Assembly: GCA_911728455.2 (NCBI GenBank)
Contig: OU452240.1
Coordinates: 5,899,913-5,963,912, forward strand
DNA: 64,000 nt
Direction: 5' to 3'
Origin: Marthasterias glacialis
Lineage: Eukaryota; Echinodermata; Asteroidea; Forcipulatida; Asteriidae
In this document: positions 12,501 to 22,957 of the stretch, piece after piece
Position numbering within the stretch: the first letter of the stretch is position 1
Layout: every line of letters starts with the position of its first letter
The notes under the pieces: generated by a model
Database searches by the model: none
Told to the model about the DNA's origin: nothing
What the model saw: the letters and a program-made list of their open reading frames with translations, nothing else
Position numbers and translations under genes: made by a program

Positions 12501-15251
12501 GAAGCTAAGTGAGCAAATTAGACTGGCCCCCTTTAGGAAGATTGTATAAACTTATAACCAGTACTAAACTGCACATTAGGGGTAAGACTTAACACTAAGA
12601 TGATTTTCATTGTGTGGCTTAACTGCGTCAAGAACTTAAGAACTTACCTTTTCACTTACAAAATATCTTATTTTACATGCGCTTCCCTAGGTAACGGCGC
12701 TTTATCAAATTCAATGCTGTTATAATAATGTTCAATTGCGCCATCTATCGAGTAATAATAATAAGTGTATAGATAGGCATGCTAAATTCATTTCCTCATC
12801 AGTGGGCGCCCTTCAATCATGACTGGCAGAAGAATGTGATTGGACTCATGATGGTCTAAAACACAAACCTAAAAATGCTTAATTTAATAATTGACCGCAA
12901 CTCCACTTTAAACAGAGGACCATGACTCCAAATTCTGGTTCCAATATTGTTACATGTTTTCCTACACGCGGCTCATCGTTGGCTCATTTGCATATATACA
13001 TATTCATGATTTTTGTTAATGGGATACCTTTATTTTTTACTTAGCTGGACATAAGAGAGATTGGGAGGATATCCCCGATTCAGGAATAGATGGAGAATTC
13101 AAGAGAGGTGAAGCCGCCGATGAAGAACAAGCAAGATTGGAAGACGTCATCCAATATCTGAGGTATGCATAATCATTAGATTGAATACTTAATTAATCAT
13201 GCTGGAAATTGTCAGCATGTTCCTGTATGCCCCTATGAAACTTGCATATTGATGGGATAATCTGTAGTTAGTTAGTTTGATGCTTATAATGTCACTCACA
13301 ATATTATTGTAGATCCATGACTGCTAAAGCATATTCATTAATTCAAATCATATGGTAATAAAACAGGCTGCATATTCTTGTATGCATGATCTTGTCTATT
13401 TATATGAAATGTGCATATATTCGAGACAAATGATCTGTGTCAGGTTAATGTGTATAATGTCACTTATATGCAATGCACATTCATGCTCGTTCTTAAAAAC
13501 TGTTATGAAATTTGCATATTCATGAGGTGACTAAAGTTATATGTTAGCTTAAAGGTAAATTATCTGTGAATTGTGAATCATAAATTTGTTTGTGAATCAT
13601 AAATATTTTTGTGAATCATAAATATTTGTTGCGCCTTAACCATTACAATGCAAAACGTATCACCGCATAATAATGGGTAAAATGTAAGAGATAATCATCA
13701 CACAAGACGTCAAATTAATAATATACATTAGCAGATAATGCATATACATTAGATGATAATGTAATAATTATATGGAATGTGCATACTTAACCCTATCAGG
13801 ACCGGGGGGGGCACAATGTGCCCCCCCTACCAAACTTTTTCCTGTAACTTTAAAACGCTACATTCGATCGCCACCAAATTTTCTGACTTTACTTGAAAAT
13901 TATCTAGGGTCATTTTGTCAAAATACGATCGTTATTGGAGGTCAGTGGTTGCCATGGCAACCGTTTGTTTGAACCCATATTACTCGTTTTTTGTGATTTT
14001 TTGTGATTTTGGGGCATTTTTTAGCAAAATGTTATGTTTTTAAGTATTTTTAGTGGCCAACAGTGATACCGAAATGTCACATGATAGTTTGAGATGCATT
14101 GTGGGAATCCAAAATGGCCGCCATTTTGGCGGCCATCTTGGATTTTGTATTTTTAGCTGTTTTTTAGGGGTTCGAACTTTGCAAAATTTTGTATCTATGG
14201 AATATTTTCAACATTATAATTTTGAACTTTTGAGGTCTAGAAATACTATAGAGTTGTTAGTTAGGCCTCATAAATGCACACTCGGACCCTAAAAGGACTG
14301 TTTACATCGATTTTTAAGTGGAAAAATGTAAAAACGTGATTTTTTCCCAAAAATTACATAAAACAGCTTGTTTAGCGCCCTCAACGGTAACTCTGGTAAA
14401 GAAAAAGGTGTTTATGTTCTTGAGGATGTCAAGAAAGACAAATTTGCAAAGTTTTACAGAATTCTGGCAAAAAATATGGAAATTATGGGAAAAATACGAT
14501 TTTTGACCAAAAATGGGCAAAAAAACTACAAAAATTACTTTTAATGCAATTTTTTTGAATTTTTTTTTGCACCATCATGTAGAACTCGGTGAAATACACA
14601 TTTGTGGCAAGTTTCATAAAAATCGGCCCAAGACTTTGGAAAATACGGAGGGGGGGCACAATGAGGCCCCCCCCCCCCCGGTCCCCGTAAGTCCAAAAAA
14701 AGCCCGGTCCTGATAGGGTTAAAAGTTATGGGGTTTACATGTAACGTTACGGATGTAACGTTATTGTGCAACGATCAATTGCATATTCATTAGAATGAGG
14801 TATGTGTCAGCAATACTTGTTGGAGTTTAATTTCGGTTTTAGGTTTAAATACTGCATATTGTTAAGTATGCAAATTGCAGACTGATTATTCATGAGATTA
14901 GGAAATATTGAATATTCAAGGTTACCCATGAGTTTAATGGACCTTTCCCTTGAAAATGATAATTACATTCACGCATGCGTACAGACAGTATCGGTGGGCC
15001 ATAGAGTTGTGCACTAGGCAGACGCACAAACGCATGTGCGTCACGCCACCATTATAAAAAAGTTGTCACCGACCGATTTTTTTTTTTGTATGTAGTATTT
15101 AATGCGCACGCGTGCTGTGCAGTTTTTGCATATTTGACGGGAAATGCCCATTGTCTTGATGCACATTAATGTGTTATTGATAAGACTTTATTGGGAATTA
15201 TTATAATTTCTCTAATTTTGTTACCGATTTTTACTTTGTTTCAGAAACTAA
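6414..15251 (+). CDS. Small secreted peptide precursor-like gene, five coding exons, family unknown
   Basis: Coding exons are 6414-6500, 6836-6884, 8146-8235, 13045-13162 and 15245-15251; introns have GT-AG ends and phases 0, 1, 1, 2. The product is 116 residues. Residues 1-24 form a signal peptide with a long Leu/Val/Phe core ending at Ser-Cys-Ala. Residues 25-78 are strongly basic, with Trp38, Phe51, Trp57 and many Arg (FQRPSRWGGR at 51-60). Lys-Arg sites at 79-80 and 95-96 isolate an acidic segment (81-94) and an acidic, helix-prone tail (97-116). This layout is that of a secreted prohormone or a cationic host-defence peptide precursor. There is no internal Cys pair after the signal peptide and no clear Gly-Lys-Arg amidation site. 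It does not match the echinoderm luqin, SALMFamide, GnRH or corazonin patterns that I know. The exon structure is well supported; the function is unknown. Confidence 0.68.
6836..6884 (+). CDS. Second coding exon (49 nt) of the secreted-protein gene
   Basis: Bounded by acceptor TTTACAG (ending 6835) and donor GTAAGT (6885). It adds 16 residues (30-45), Ser-rich and then Trp-Leu-Pro-Gly, and leaves one base for the next codon. It is short and was recovered from splice sites and phase alone. Confidence 0.62.
8146..8235 (+). CDS. Third coding exon, the arginine-rich core of the secreted protein
   Basis: Acceptor ATTGCAG ends at 8145; the donor is GTAAAG at 8236. The 30 residues (46-75) include ten Arg plus His, Gly and Pro, and the FQRPSRW stretch. 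GC content is clearly higher than in flanking intron sequence, which supports coding. Reading on past the donor gives a Gly-Lys-Asp-Lys-Arg stretch and a stop 17 codons later, so intron retention would give a shorter protein. Confidence 0.7.
8283..8650 (+). CDS. Possible alternative terminal exon of the secreted-protein gene
   Basis: An open frame of about 120 codons starts after a pyrimidine-rich acceptor (CTCGTAG, ending 8282) just 47 bases beyond the third exon's donor. It is in the phase that exon would supply. Its product has six Cys and no recognised domain. An intron of 47 bases would be unusually short, and an open frame of this size can occur by chance in a window of this length. Confidence 0.2.
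9250..10184. promoter_or_regulatory. Cluster of CTCF-like motifs
   Basis: CGCTAGGTGGCAGCA at 9250-9264 (+) and 9791-9805 (+), GCGCCACCTAGAG at 9970-9982 (-), weaker GGCGCCACCTCGCG at 9444-9457 (-) and CGCTTGGTGGCGTA at 10171-10184 (+). The first agrees with about 12 of 14 positions of the known CTCF consensus. One more copy sits at 24321-24335 (-). Confidence 0.4.
10385..10545 (-). repeat. Interspersed repeat with CRE palindrome, copy 2
   Basis: Reverse-oriented relative of the repeat at 6150-6340. In its own sense it reads GTAGACGCC, AAAATGGCGCAGCCAAGAT, TGACGTCAGGTGAAT and GGGTCAATAT. Confidence 0.6.
10609..10722. mobile_element. MITE with GGCCGTGTCCGAAT terminal inverted repeats, copy 1
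   Basis: 114 bases starting GGCCGTGTCCGAATCAAGCG and ending ATTCGGACACGGCC, with further inner inverted repeat (CTTCGGCTACGGC / GCCGTAGCCACTGCCGAAG). Nearly the whole unit can fold on itself. No coding capacity. Confidence 0.8.
11985..12153. mobile_element. MITE with GGCCGTGTCCGAAT terminal inverted repeats, copy 2
   Basis: Begins GGCCGTGTCCGAATCGAGCG and ends AGACACGACC, with the same inner TTCGGC / GCCACTGCCAAAG pairs. TTA flanks both sides as a possible target duplication. A weaker relative (GGCCGTATCCAAAT) lies at 36157-36290 and a lone terminus (GGCCGTGTCTGAA) at 49914. Confidence 0.75.
12182..12290. repeat. Minisatellite, about 22-bp unit
   Basis: TTTCTTGTATACTGTTTCTC alternates with a TTTCTTGTATACTGTTTATA form, giving a 44-base higher-order period. 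Confidence 0.8.
13045..13162 (+). CDS. Fourth coding exon, acidic region with two Lys-Arg sites
   Basis: Acceptor TTTACTTAG ends at 13044; the donor is GTATGC at 13163. It contributes residues 76-114: a short link, Lys-Arg, the acidic segment DWEDIPDSGIDGEF, Lys-Arg, then a Glu/Asp-rich stretch ending in a helix-like LEDVIQYL. The frame is fixed by the one base carried over from the previous exon. Confidence 0.7.
13560..13635. repeat. Short tandem repeat TGTGAATCATAAATATTT
   Basis: Three to four copies of an 18-21-base unit in the fourth intron of the secreted-protein gene. Confidence 0.65.
13787..14722. mobile_element. Non-autonomous piggyBac-type element (MITE)
   Basis: 928 bases (13791-14718) flanked by TTAA on both sides, with terminal inverted repeats CCCTATCAGGACCGGG / CCCGGTCCTGATAGGG and subterminal G-run/C-run repeats around GCACAATG. 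The TTAA target and CCCT start are piggyBac hallmarks. No transposase frame inside. Short internal palindromes occur (GTTGCCATGGCAAC near 13950, and one around GGCCGCCATTTTGGCGGCC near 14117). Inserted in the fourth intron of the secreted-protein gene. Confidence 0.88.
15245..15251 (+). CDS. Terminal codons and stop of the secreted-protein gene, start of 3' UTR
   Basis: The acceptor TTTGTTTCAG ends at 15244. The first base completes Arg, followed by Asn and TAA. Such a short coding end is plausible but rests only on the acceptor. The 3' UTR would continue to an AATAAA at about 15808. Confidence 0.5.
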
Positions 15252-15807
15252 ACAGGATGAGGACGACCTTCGTTTGGTAGAATTTCTTTACAAAACACGC
15301 TGCCTGAATATATGCTTTACGAATACAGTAGCTAAAAAGTCTGAAAATTGAAATAATGTGTAGAGTCCACAATCAGCCAGACGAGATCATGTTATACTGT
15401 ATATTTGCAAGGCGGTAGTTATACACCAAATTAATGTACTTTCACGTATATTTTTTGAATCGGTAGTCTTTCACGAAAATGTGTTTAATTTATTGATACC
15501 CAGCGATACACCTTGCTTGAATTTGATTGATTTATTAAAAGAAAAAAGCATAGTCGTGGAATCGAGCCCTTTTGTGTTTGTAGGTTTACTGCTTTTGGCA
15601 TTTTGAAATTCATTGTAGTTGACCTAGAAGGTGATTTTTGAGTCGATACACCACTAGTGCAATTCTCTGTCGATACTGTTGTATATAAAAACTAATAATT
15701 ATTGTAATGATCTAATACAATAACACAATAGTAGAATAGTTTGGGAGGGAAGTCTGAGGGCGCTAGACTCACTCAGAGATGCCTTTATGGTGATTATTTT
15801 CTTCTGT

Positions 15808-15813
15808 AATAAA
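15808..15813 (+). terminator. Candidate polyadenylation signal for the secreted-protein gene
   Basis: AATAAA about 560 bases after the stop codon at 15249-15251. An ATTAAA lies earlier, near 15534. No downstream-element analysis was done. Confidence 0.35.
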
Positions 15814-16400
15814 ACAAACACACAGTGACCTGTCACTCATTTTTAGTTATGATAAACAATCCAAAGTAGGAAGGACAACATCTACCGGGTGTGAAATGCG
15901 CTTTTATGAGTGTTAATTGATGAGTTTGTGGAGTTAATTATAAATAATCATTGGGTTAAGTGGAATAAATTCAGTGGGAAACCTTTGGTATATTTTGCTG
16001 TTAAACACAATGTTTTAAGTTCGGTTTGTGGTGTCATGTTAAAATAAGAATAAGCTAGTCAAACAGAAAACATCAAATGTATTAGGCCTACTGTTATCAA
16101 AATCACGATCATCGGTTTATGATATTGGTCAATACATGATCGATTTTCATATTATTCATAAACAAACCACGACCATAATCAATAAATCGTTCTTATCAAA
16201 CTGAACTAATTTCAGTTCTTTCCAAAATCGAAATCGGGGTTTATAAAGTTAATAAAATAATATAACCCGGAAAGGAATATAAATTAATTAGAAATAATTA
16301 CAATTGTAATAATTATTAAGTGGACTATTTAATAAAGTATTGAAAAGCCAAACATAGGATTCATTGATTGGGTTTCGTTGTGAATTTATGTCTATTCTTT

Positions 16401-16455
16401 TTCCTTCTTCTTCTTCTTATTCTTCTTCTTCTTCTTCTTCTTCTTCTTCTTCTTC
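16401..16455. repeat. (TTC)n microsatellite
   Basis: About 18 TTC units with one ATT interruption. Confidence 0.9.
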
Positions 16456-16709
16456 GTCCTCTTTGTTTTCCTTAAGGAAAATGACAAACTAATAAGATGT
16501 CTAAAATAATTAGGCCGAACTTGTGTCAGTGTTTTAATATTTCAATTGCACATTCACTACCCTGATAAATTTTGGAAATTAGTTAAACAAATAAATGGAA
16601 CGATTCAAAAATTAAAATTGCAATTATTATTGATTCATCATATTGGTAAGAGGTGTCCATGCCTGTTCTTTCTTGTCAAAGTCTCCACTAATTTCAAAAT
16701 TTCAGCTTT

Positions 16710-16790
16710 CTCCTGAAGACGGCCACGGCATACTGATCGAAACGTCGAGTTCTTTCACCACCGTTTCTTTGTAGAACCACCACAACTCGA
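16710..16790 (+). repeat. GAAACGTCGAG element, best-preserved type
   Basis: CTC, CTGAAGA (16713-16719), a 19-base spacer, GAAA (16739-16742), CGTCGAG, then a hairpin-like TTCTTTGTAGAACCACCAC. Other + copies: 23975-24008, 29226-29263, 29624-29665, 29795-29839, 36110-36151, 41982-42018, 50669-50703, 54007-54036, 54860-54899. Minus-strand copies: 6570-6600, 35951-35997, 37627-37665, 47504-47538, 57263-57300. Confidence 0.7.
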
Positions 16791-16799
16791 AGAGGGAGT

Positions 16800-18600
16800 G
16801 TTCCGTTCAACTTATTCAAACGTTCACTATATTCACGGTAAACCTGACGTCATTGTGAATTCATTTGGTATGCAATGCGTCGAGCTTTGATTTGCTTACT
16901 TTGTCCCAAAACATCTTTTATTAAATCAGCCTTAAACGAATCTTGAAAAATAAAATTGAATAACGCCCAAAGCACCACGGTATCACATTCTTGAGTTGCC
17001 AGTTCATAGAAATGTTTAAAGTTCGACAGCGTTGCTATACGCCGACAACCCTCACGATATTTCCAAAAGCGATCGGTTTAGATTTCGTCCTTTTAAAATG
17101 TCTTGTTTATTAGTTTAGGGAGTCCCTGGATATTGTTATGTTGGGTGTAATCTTCAGAAGTAACGATAATCTTCAGGACTGGTGTTAGGTATCGTTATTT
17201 TCAAAGTTTCCTTTTTATTTATTTATTTACTTTCCTCTCTGTCTTCGTTATCTCTTATTTCATTACTGAGTGTTGTTTGACATATTTGTGTCGGACCCAG
17301 ACGTGACTTGACATAAATTGCAACTCTATACACCGACTTGAGTGACGTTAGATTCTCCACGAGTAGTCCATTCCTTATTTGGTTTGCGGAAGATTTTCTT
17401 AAAGCATGTTCCATCGCCGTTTTGTTTTTTTTTTGTTTTTTTTTTTTAAGGTACAACAGATATTCATATGCATGGGTGTATACTGCACCGTAGAATGTGT
17501 AACTCCGGTGGCCAATGACCCGGTATTAACGATTTTTAAAAGTCACTTAAAAGCCAAAATATTTTTCTACCTAGCCGCGGATGAAATTATGTTGATCTGA
17601 AATGCCTTCATCCTCGATAAAATTGGGTATAATCTGATCGATAGCTAGCGAAGCAAGAAAATTTCAGTTAAAAAAATAATATTATTTTTATAAACGTAAA
17701 AAAAAAAAGCAATTTGATCATAGTGCCGCAAGTCCTTAGTCCCTGAATACAGATTCTTCAGATCATTCAGTAAACTTTGAAGAGAAAACATAGCTCAAAA
17801 ATCATTTTGGGTGTGTGTGTCCCCCCCCCCCCCCCTTAAAAAAAATATTAAAACAAAAACAAAAAAAATACGCTCATTTCACAATAAAGTGCGCCACAAA
17901 GAGGTTGACCCCCGGCAGGGTCATTTTACAAAGATGGCGGTCAACATGTCAGTTTGCTTACAGGATCCCTTCTTCGTCTGAGTATCCCTCTACTGTGTTA
18001 AGTAAAAAATATCCCAGGCTTAAAACAGACTTGATGTACAGTGTATCAAAACATTTATAATGATTGCTTATTGGCAGCTGGTTTAGACTGCCCAAAACAG
18101 CCACAAATTTAAGAGAAATTAAAAAACATTTCCTGGGCGTTGTCTTCCTCTATAAGAGAGTAAACTGCAATAGATATTAAATTCAATAACTGAAAAGTAA
18201 ATAGTAAATCGTGACAATTCACTTGAATATTCCGTATCAAACCACCGCACCACAACAAATTGTAATATTGGTTTCATAAATTTCACGTTCCCCGTCCATA
18301 AATTCTAAAGAAAATAAGATAAAGCAAACGCAGTACCTATTTCTGTTACCAAGACACGTTTATTGAGATTGATGCGTGTTTGTTTAAATAAGGTCGTACG
18401 GGCTTCACTCTACATTTCGACTAAGCCCCGTTTTCATTTCAAACGTAAGATTATTTTCAAGTTCACGTACTTTTTAGAAGAGAGTTTTCTTTAGAACTGT
18501 GTATCCTCCTTATCCCTTTGTCGAAATAATTATTTAAAACAACAAGTTCTTTACGACGCATTTTATTTTGAATATTGAAGTTTGAACATCATGGTTGAAA
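16800..18600. other. Intergenic stretch without recognised genes
   Basis: AT-rich sequence with short A, T and C runs (C-run at 17821-17835). No exon, SINE or inverted repeat that I could support. Confidence 0.5.
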
Positions 18601-18640
18601 ATATGAAATAGTGATGTTTTGGGAAAGAGTAAAATCATAT

Positions 18641-18884
18641 GGACATTCAGGTTGGCTCAGTGGTTTCTTTCCCTGCCTTTCACCTCTGTGGACCCCGGTT
18701 CGAATCCCGGACCGAACTTGCATGTGGATTGGGATTTCAGTCCCTACCTAGTTGCGTGGGTTTTCCCTATTTTGGGTTTTCCTCCCACATCTAAAACTGG
18801 CATTTTCTTCACCATCTTTTCTACACAGGTATCTTCAGGCCTACGGGTCACAGTGCAAGTCACTTTTAATAATAATATTTTATG
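18641..18884 (+). mobile_element. tRNA-derived SINE, family A, copy 1
   Basis: Pol III A-box-like TTGGCTCAGTGG at about 18651 and B box GGTTCGAATCCC at about 18699, then a body (GGATTGGGATTTCAGTCCCT, later TTTTCCTCCCACATCT, CAGGCCTACGGGTCACAGTG) and a TAATAATA tail. A second full copy lies at 46.1 kb. Confidence 0.88.
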
Positions 18885-19218
18885 AAAGTTTGCAAATATC
18901 AAACCAAACAACCAACCTTTGAAAATTCCATTGAATTGGATTGTTGGGTTGATGTTTTTCAGGAACATTGTGGCGCATCTATGTGTTTATTTTCATCAGG
19001 TAAACCGAAAAGAGCAAATTAAATACAATGTTCTCTTTATAAATCGTAGATTTTCAGACATTGTTGAATTAATGACAATTTGTACCAGGCATAGTCGGTC
19101 ATAATTTTTATCGATTTCTACTCATCGAATCGAGTTTGATTGAACTAAACCTTTGCTAAAATGTTCAAGGGGCTGGGTTGTCATGATTATAGCAGTAAAC
19201 GGAATAAGCCAGTTACTA

Positions 19219-19283
19219 CGCGCTTGTGCGGTCACATCAAAGTTTGACAAAGAGGGCACCCTTTGTGATTTGACCGCAAGCAC
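19219..19283. other. Imperfect hairpin
   Basis: GCTTGTGCGGTCACATCAAAG is mirrored by CTTTGTGATTTGACCGCAAGC with two offsets; the loop carries AGAGGGCACC. Confidence 0.4.
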
Positions 19284-19572
19284 ACGAGTGTGCAGTATTT
19301 GGGTGAGAGTTCATCTTTTCATGTACAGCCACACTAAAGACCTGCTGAATTCATGACGACACTGCCCCTTTAAGTCAATGAGCCACCCAATCCAACACAC
19401 AGCAATAAACACCATTGTGGTAAGGAATGCCCACCAGCTCAACTTTGAAGTTAAAATTATTACAATTATATACATATTGACTCCTTTGCCACGCTCACCA
19501 TTTTGGAAGTCACTAGACGGATTGCACATGACGTCAACAATGGGAAAAATCAACCATCTTTGATGACAACAA

Positions 19573-19741
19573 ACCTTATGCACTTGACGTCATTTGAGTA
19601 GGGCGCCCTCGCCTAGAGGTCAAAAGGAGGCTGTTCATTGGCCAATCCTGTGCGTCCCGCGTACAAATCTGTGCGTTTCCATTGTTTCATCGTCGATTTA
19701 CCTTTAAAAGATGGCGGCTGGATGACGTCAATGCATAAGGT
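19573..19741. mobile_element. Short inverted-repeat element
   Basis: ACCTTATGCACTTGACGTCA at the left is matched by TGACGTCAATGCATAAGGT at the right, 169 bases in all. Each arm carries a CRE-like TGACGTCA. No coding frame. Confidence 0.6.
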
Positions 19742-20089
19742 CTCACGGCCGCAACTTTTTGAGAGCGCAACTGTGCGCCACGCGTAAGCACTGTACGCGG
19801 TATCTGTGCGTTTCAAAAACTCCTAGCCTTTGATGATTGGTTGCTAAGCAACTAAAGCTGCGTTAAAGTTTACAGAGCTTGATGCGGCAACAGGCCACAG
19901 TAGAAACTGTCATCAGGATGATGGCGTCTATTGCAAGCCATCTATAGGATCGCAAGCCGTTTATACATTAATCCGAGCAGGTTGTTCATTGTGGTTTATA
20001 ACACCGTAGCTATGGTCACCTCACGCGAGCGACACGACACTAGTGCGTCAGCCGCGTATAATGTACCAATCAGCATGGAGGTTTGATTG

Positions 20090-20285
20090 CGCGTGTGCGG
20101 CGGCCATAGGTGATGTGGTGTAAACGAGCTGCTCGGAGAAGTGTTAAGGTTTACAGTGTAAACGCCGCATCGCCTGACGCGTGCGCTTCACTGCATGGCA
20201 CGCGGAGACGACGAATGACTTCCAAAAGGGCGCCACCAAGATTAGTGTGATTATGACGTCAGGTGAATTGGGTCAATACATCAGT
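20090..20285 (+). repeat. Interspersed repeat with CRE palindrome, copy 3
   Basis: Reads TGTAAACGCCGCATCGCCT, AGGGCGCCACCAAGATTA, TGACGTCAGGTGAAT and GGGTCAATACA, in the same order as the other two copies. Confidence 0.6.
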
Positions 20286-20863
20286 CGTCATTATGTTGGG
20301 CAAACCAAAGGCAGATGTTCATTAAGTCGGTGTGACCTCAGCTGACCTCAACAATGAGAATCAACCATAATGGCTATGGGATGAATACTTATGAGGTCAA
20401 ATGAGGTCGTGGCAACTGTTTACCATATACAGTCACCCGTTGTGTTACTAATGACGTCAATAATTACCTTCAATGACAGCTAATAGTTCGTTAAAGATGA
20501 TTTTTTTCTTTATTCTCGTATACTCAGCAGAAAAGAACCAAAACGTTTTGTCCAACAATCAATAAAGGCAGCATTGTGAAAAACGAAATGTCTAGATCAC
20601 ACATAAGTGCTCGATGTCATAAATAGTTAAATGATTTAAGGTCACGATTGTTTTTTATAGACCAGGTAAAACCGAGAAACAAGATTTAGTTTCAACACGT
20701 TATCTTAGGCCATTTTAATAATGGTAGGTGATTTGCTCCACTTGAGATTCCCGATTGTTTTTAGAGACCAAGTATTAAGATCAACATGATTTAGGCTCAA
20801 CCATTGGCCTTAGACAAATAAAAACTTGTTTCGCTTTACTAAATGTTGGGGTTCGGTTGAGCC

Positions 20864-20885
20864 ATAGAGCTGTATACAGCTCTAT
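20864..20885. other. 22-bp perfect palindrome
   Basis: Symmetric around GTATAC, with arms ATAGAGCT. Flanking CGGTTGAGCC and TTGGTTAAGCTC give weak further pairing, so it may be the core of a short inverted-repeat element. Confidence 0.6.
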
Positions 20886-20899
20886 TGGTTAAGCTCAAG

Positions 20900-22700
20900 T
20901 TTGTCTCACAAGATTTTTAGGTCGCGTTACATGCTATACTAAAACACATCAAGTGACAATCCACTATTCGAACAAAAGCGTACTCTGGCGTTTTTACTTT
21001 GCTAAAGTTTGAAAAAAAAATGCGGTATGGATACATATAGAAACTATGGTATTTCTTAATTAATGTACTCAACATACTGCGTACTACGTCAACAGCTTTT
21101 GGGGCGCCCTTCATTTGTAGTTGGTGCGTTTTCGAAAGGACAGTTGGAACTCCGGTTCGGATTTCGGTGTCGATAAAAAGGGGTGAGCCAGAAACCCCCA
21201 AACCCAGACCTAGGGTCTCCAACATTGTCAATGAAGCCAGAGTATCCAAAGTCACTTGGTTCGTGCAAGGCCTTAATTGGAGACGAAGTCCGATCCGAGC
21301 TTTCGAAAACGCCTTTGACTCAACCACAAGCTTCAAACATTGATACCGTGCAAAGCTGTATCAGGTCCAGAACTTCGAGAAACCTGGGTTGGGTCTCAAC
21401 CCTGATTTCGAAAATACCCTGTACCTGGTATAATTAGATACACCATTTTTAAAACGCTTGATTTTATTTTTACCATGAGTTACTAACTGCTAATTCGCAA
21501 TTGTATTATAGGCATATAATATTAACGTTAAAGTCAACTAGCTTAAAGATGACGTCGGGGTGGGGGTAGGTATTTTGCATTTATTAAAATATTTTTAAAA
21601 TTAACAAAGAACATATAATTTTAAAAGATGGCGTATCAATAAATATCTACATCCAGTCGTAAGTTCAGGACTTTTGTTTTGCTGAAACAAATAATATTGT
21701 TTTGTTTTTTTGTGTGTTTTTTTTATATTATTGTCACACAATGTGTTCGTTAGAGTTATACTTAACTCGTTAAAAACAATTTATTGCGGGCTACAGTTAT
21801 TTAATTGTTTCTTAAGATAATTATCAGAGGTAAAGGGGCATCTGTCAAATACATGATTCACATTAAGGATATCCTTCCTGAATGATTTATCTCGCAACTG
21901 AAAAATTATAGAATCTTGGGAAGTCTTGAACAGTTTTGAAGTCAACTGTGAGATAAGAACTCGAAATGTATAATACATACATATTTCTGGTCACTCGTAT
22001 TGTTTATTTTCTTGCGTACATCGCGTAAGAAAATGTCATCGCTCTCAAGCATTATCATAATGTCAGTTGTATATTTAATATTTCTATTGTCTACTATTAA
22101 TTAAATAAGACAGGTAATTATAAGTACACAGTGCGTCTTTAAAAATGAATAAATAATTATAATTTACACGAGAACTTCGGTGGCGTACAATCTCACTGTA
22201 ATTATCAAGAAAAGTGATTATGATATATATTTTTTTACTTATCTTTAATTTAGGCATTTTAAAGCTAAAAGTCTATTGTTTGTTGCTAGAAAAGAGAAGG
22301 CGAACATTGTTAAGTTTTGTTGTTTGTCTACAACCACTTTGGTTCTCCAAAAAAAGGTTTTAATCTGCATATTTCTTTGCAGAGGTTTTAGACTTAAAAC
22401 TACGGCCGATTAGTGAGTATGATATTTTTGTTTGCTGTTTTGTATTTTTACTCATTGTAATGCAGATCTGTCAGTGGGTATTGAGTTCCTTTAAATGTTT
22501 GTTTGTTTTTTGTTTTTGTTTTTGATCTGGTATTGTGGGTAATACCCAAGCCAATAAAAATCTGCATTTATGACCGGACAGAGTTGAAGACAAATTACAC
22601 TTCAACACAATTTTCACCAAAACAAATTGATAAAGATGCTTAAAACAACAGCTTTGGGATTTGAGCGTACAGCAATGTGTCTCGCCAACAGCTTTTTATA
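20900..22700. other. Intergenic stretch without recognised genes
   Basis: Contains a reverse open frame of 139 codons (20917-21336) with no recognisable domain, and a TTTCGAAAATACCCTG segment that recurs in similar form (CCCTGGTTTCGAAAATGGG) near 24293, suggesting another interspersed repeat. Confidence 0.4.
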
Positions 22701-22730
22701 ATCATAATTCTGTTGGTAAGTGATAACCTA

Positions 22731-22810
22731 TTGGAGCCGGAAGTGCAGTGTAACGAATGTTATTGTACATGTATGTATACTGTCCATTTACAGTGCACTT
22801 CCGGCTCCAA
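22731..22810. other. Near-perfect 80-nt hairpin
   Basis: TTGGAGCCGGAAGTGCA and TGCACTTCCGGCTCCAA pair perfectly, and pairing continues with one offset through GTGTAA/TTTACA, giving a stem of about 22 bp and a loop of about 34 nt. This fits a pre-miRNA or a tiny MITE. Strand unknown. Confidence 0.5.
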
Positions 22811-22951
22811 AACGTCATTAGAGATTGTATGTCATGCGCAGTACGCACTATGTAAATTAATAACGAAGAAGTGGGAATCTTACACTTTTAATGCGTATTT
22901 ACTAATTTAAATCATACCAACTATCAAATTCTAAAATAGACTCCTGCCAAA

Positions 22952-22957
22952 TTTATT
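22952..22957 (-). terminator. Candidate polyadenylation signal for the kisspeptin-type gene
   Basis: AATAAA on the - strand about 600 bases beyond the stop codon. Variant signals could lie nearer; not resolved. Confidence 0.25.

Noticed and set aside
6414-15251. Assigning the secreted protein to luqin-type (RWamide) neuropeptides because of its PSRW-Gly
   Set aside because: Trp is followed by Gly-Gly-Arg, not Gly plus dibasic; the peptide is not next to the signal peptide, and the C-terminal Cys pair of luqin precursors is absent.
18641-18720. Functional tRNA gene
   Set aside because: A and B boxes are present, but the arms do not pair as a cloverleaf and the sequence continues into a SINE body.
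20917-21336. 139-codon reverse open frame
   Set aside because: No domain, no splice or promoter context, amphipathic nonsense-like composition, and the region shares sequence with another repeat-like spot near 24.3 kb.
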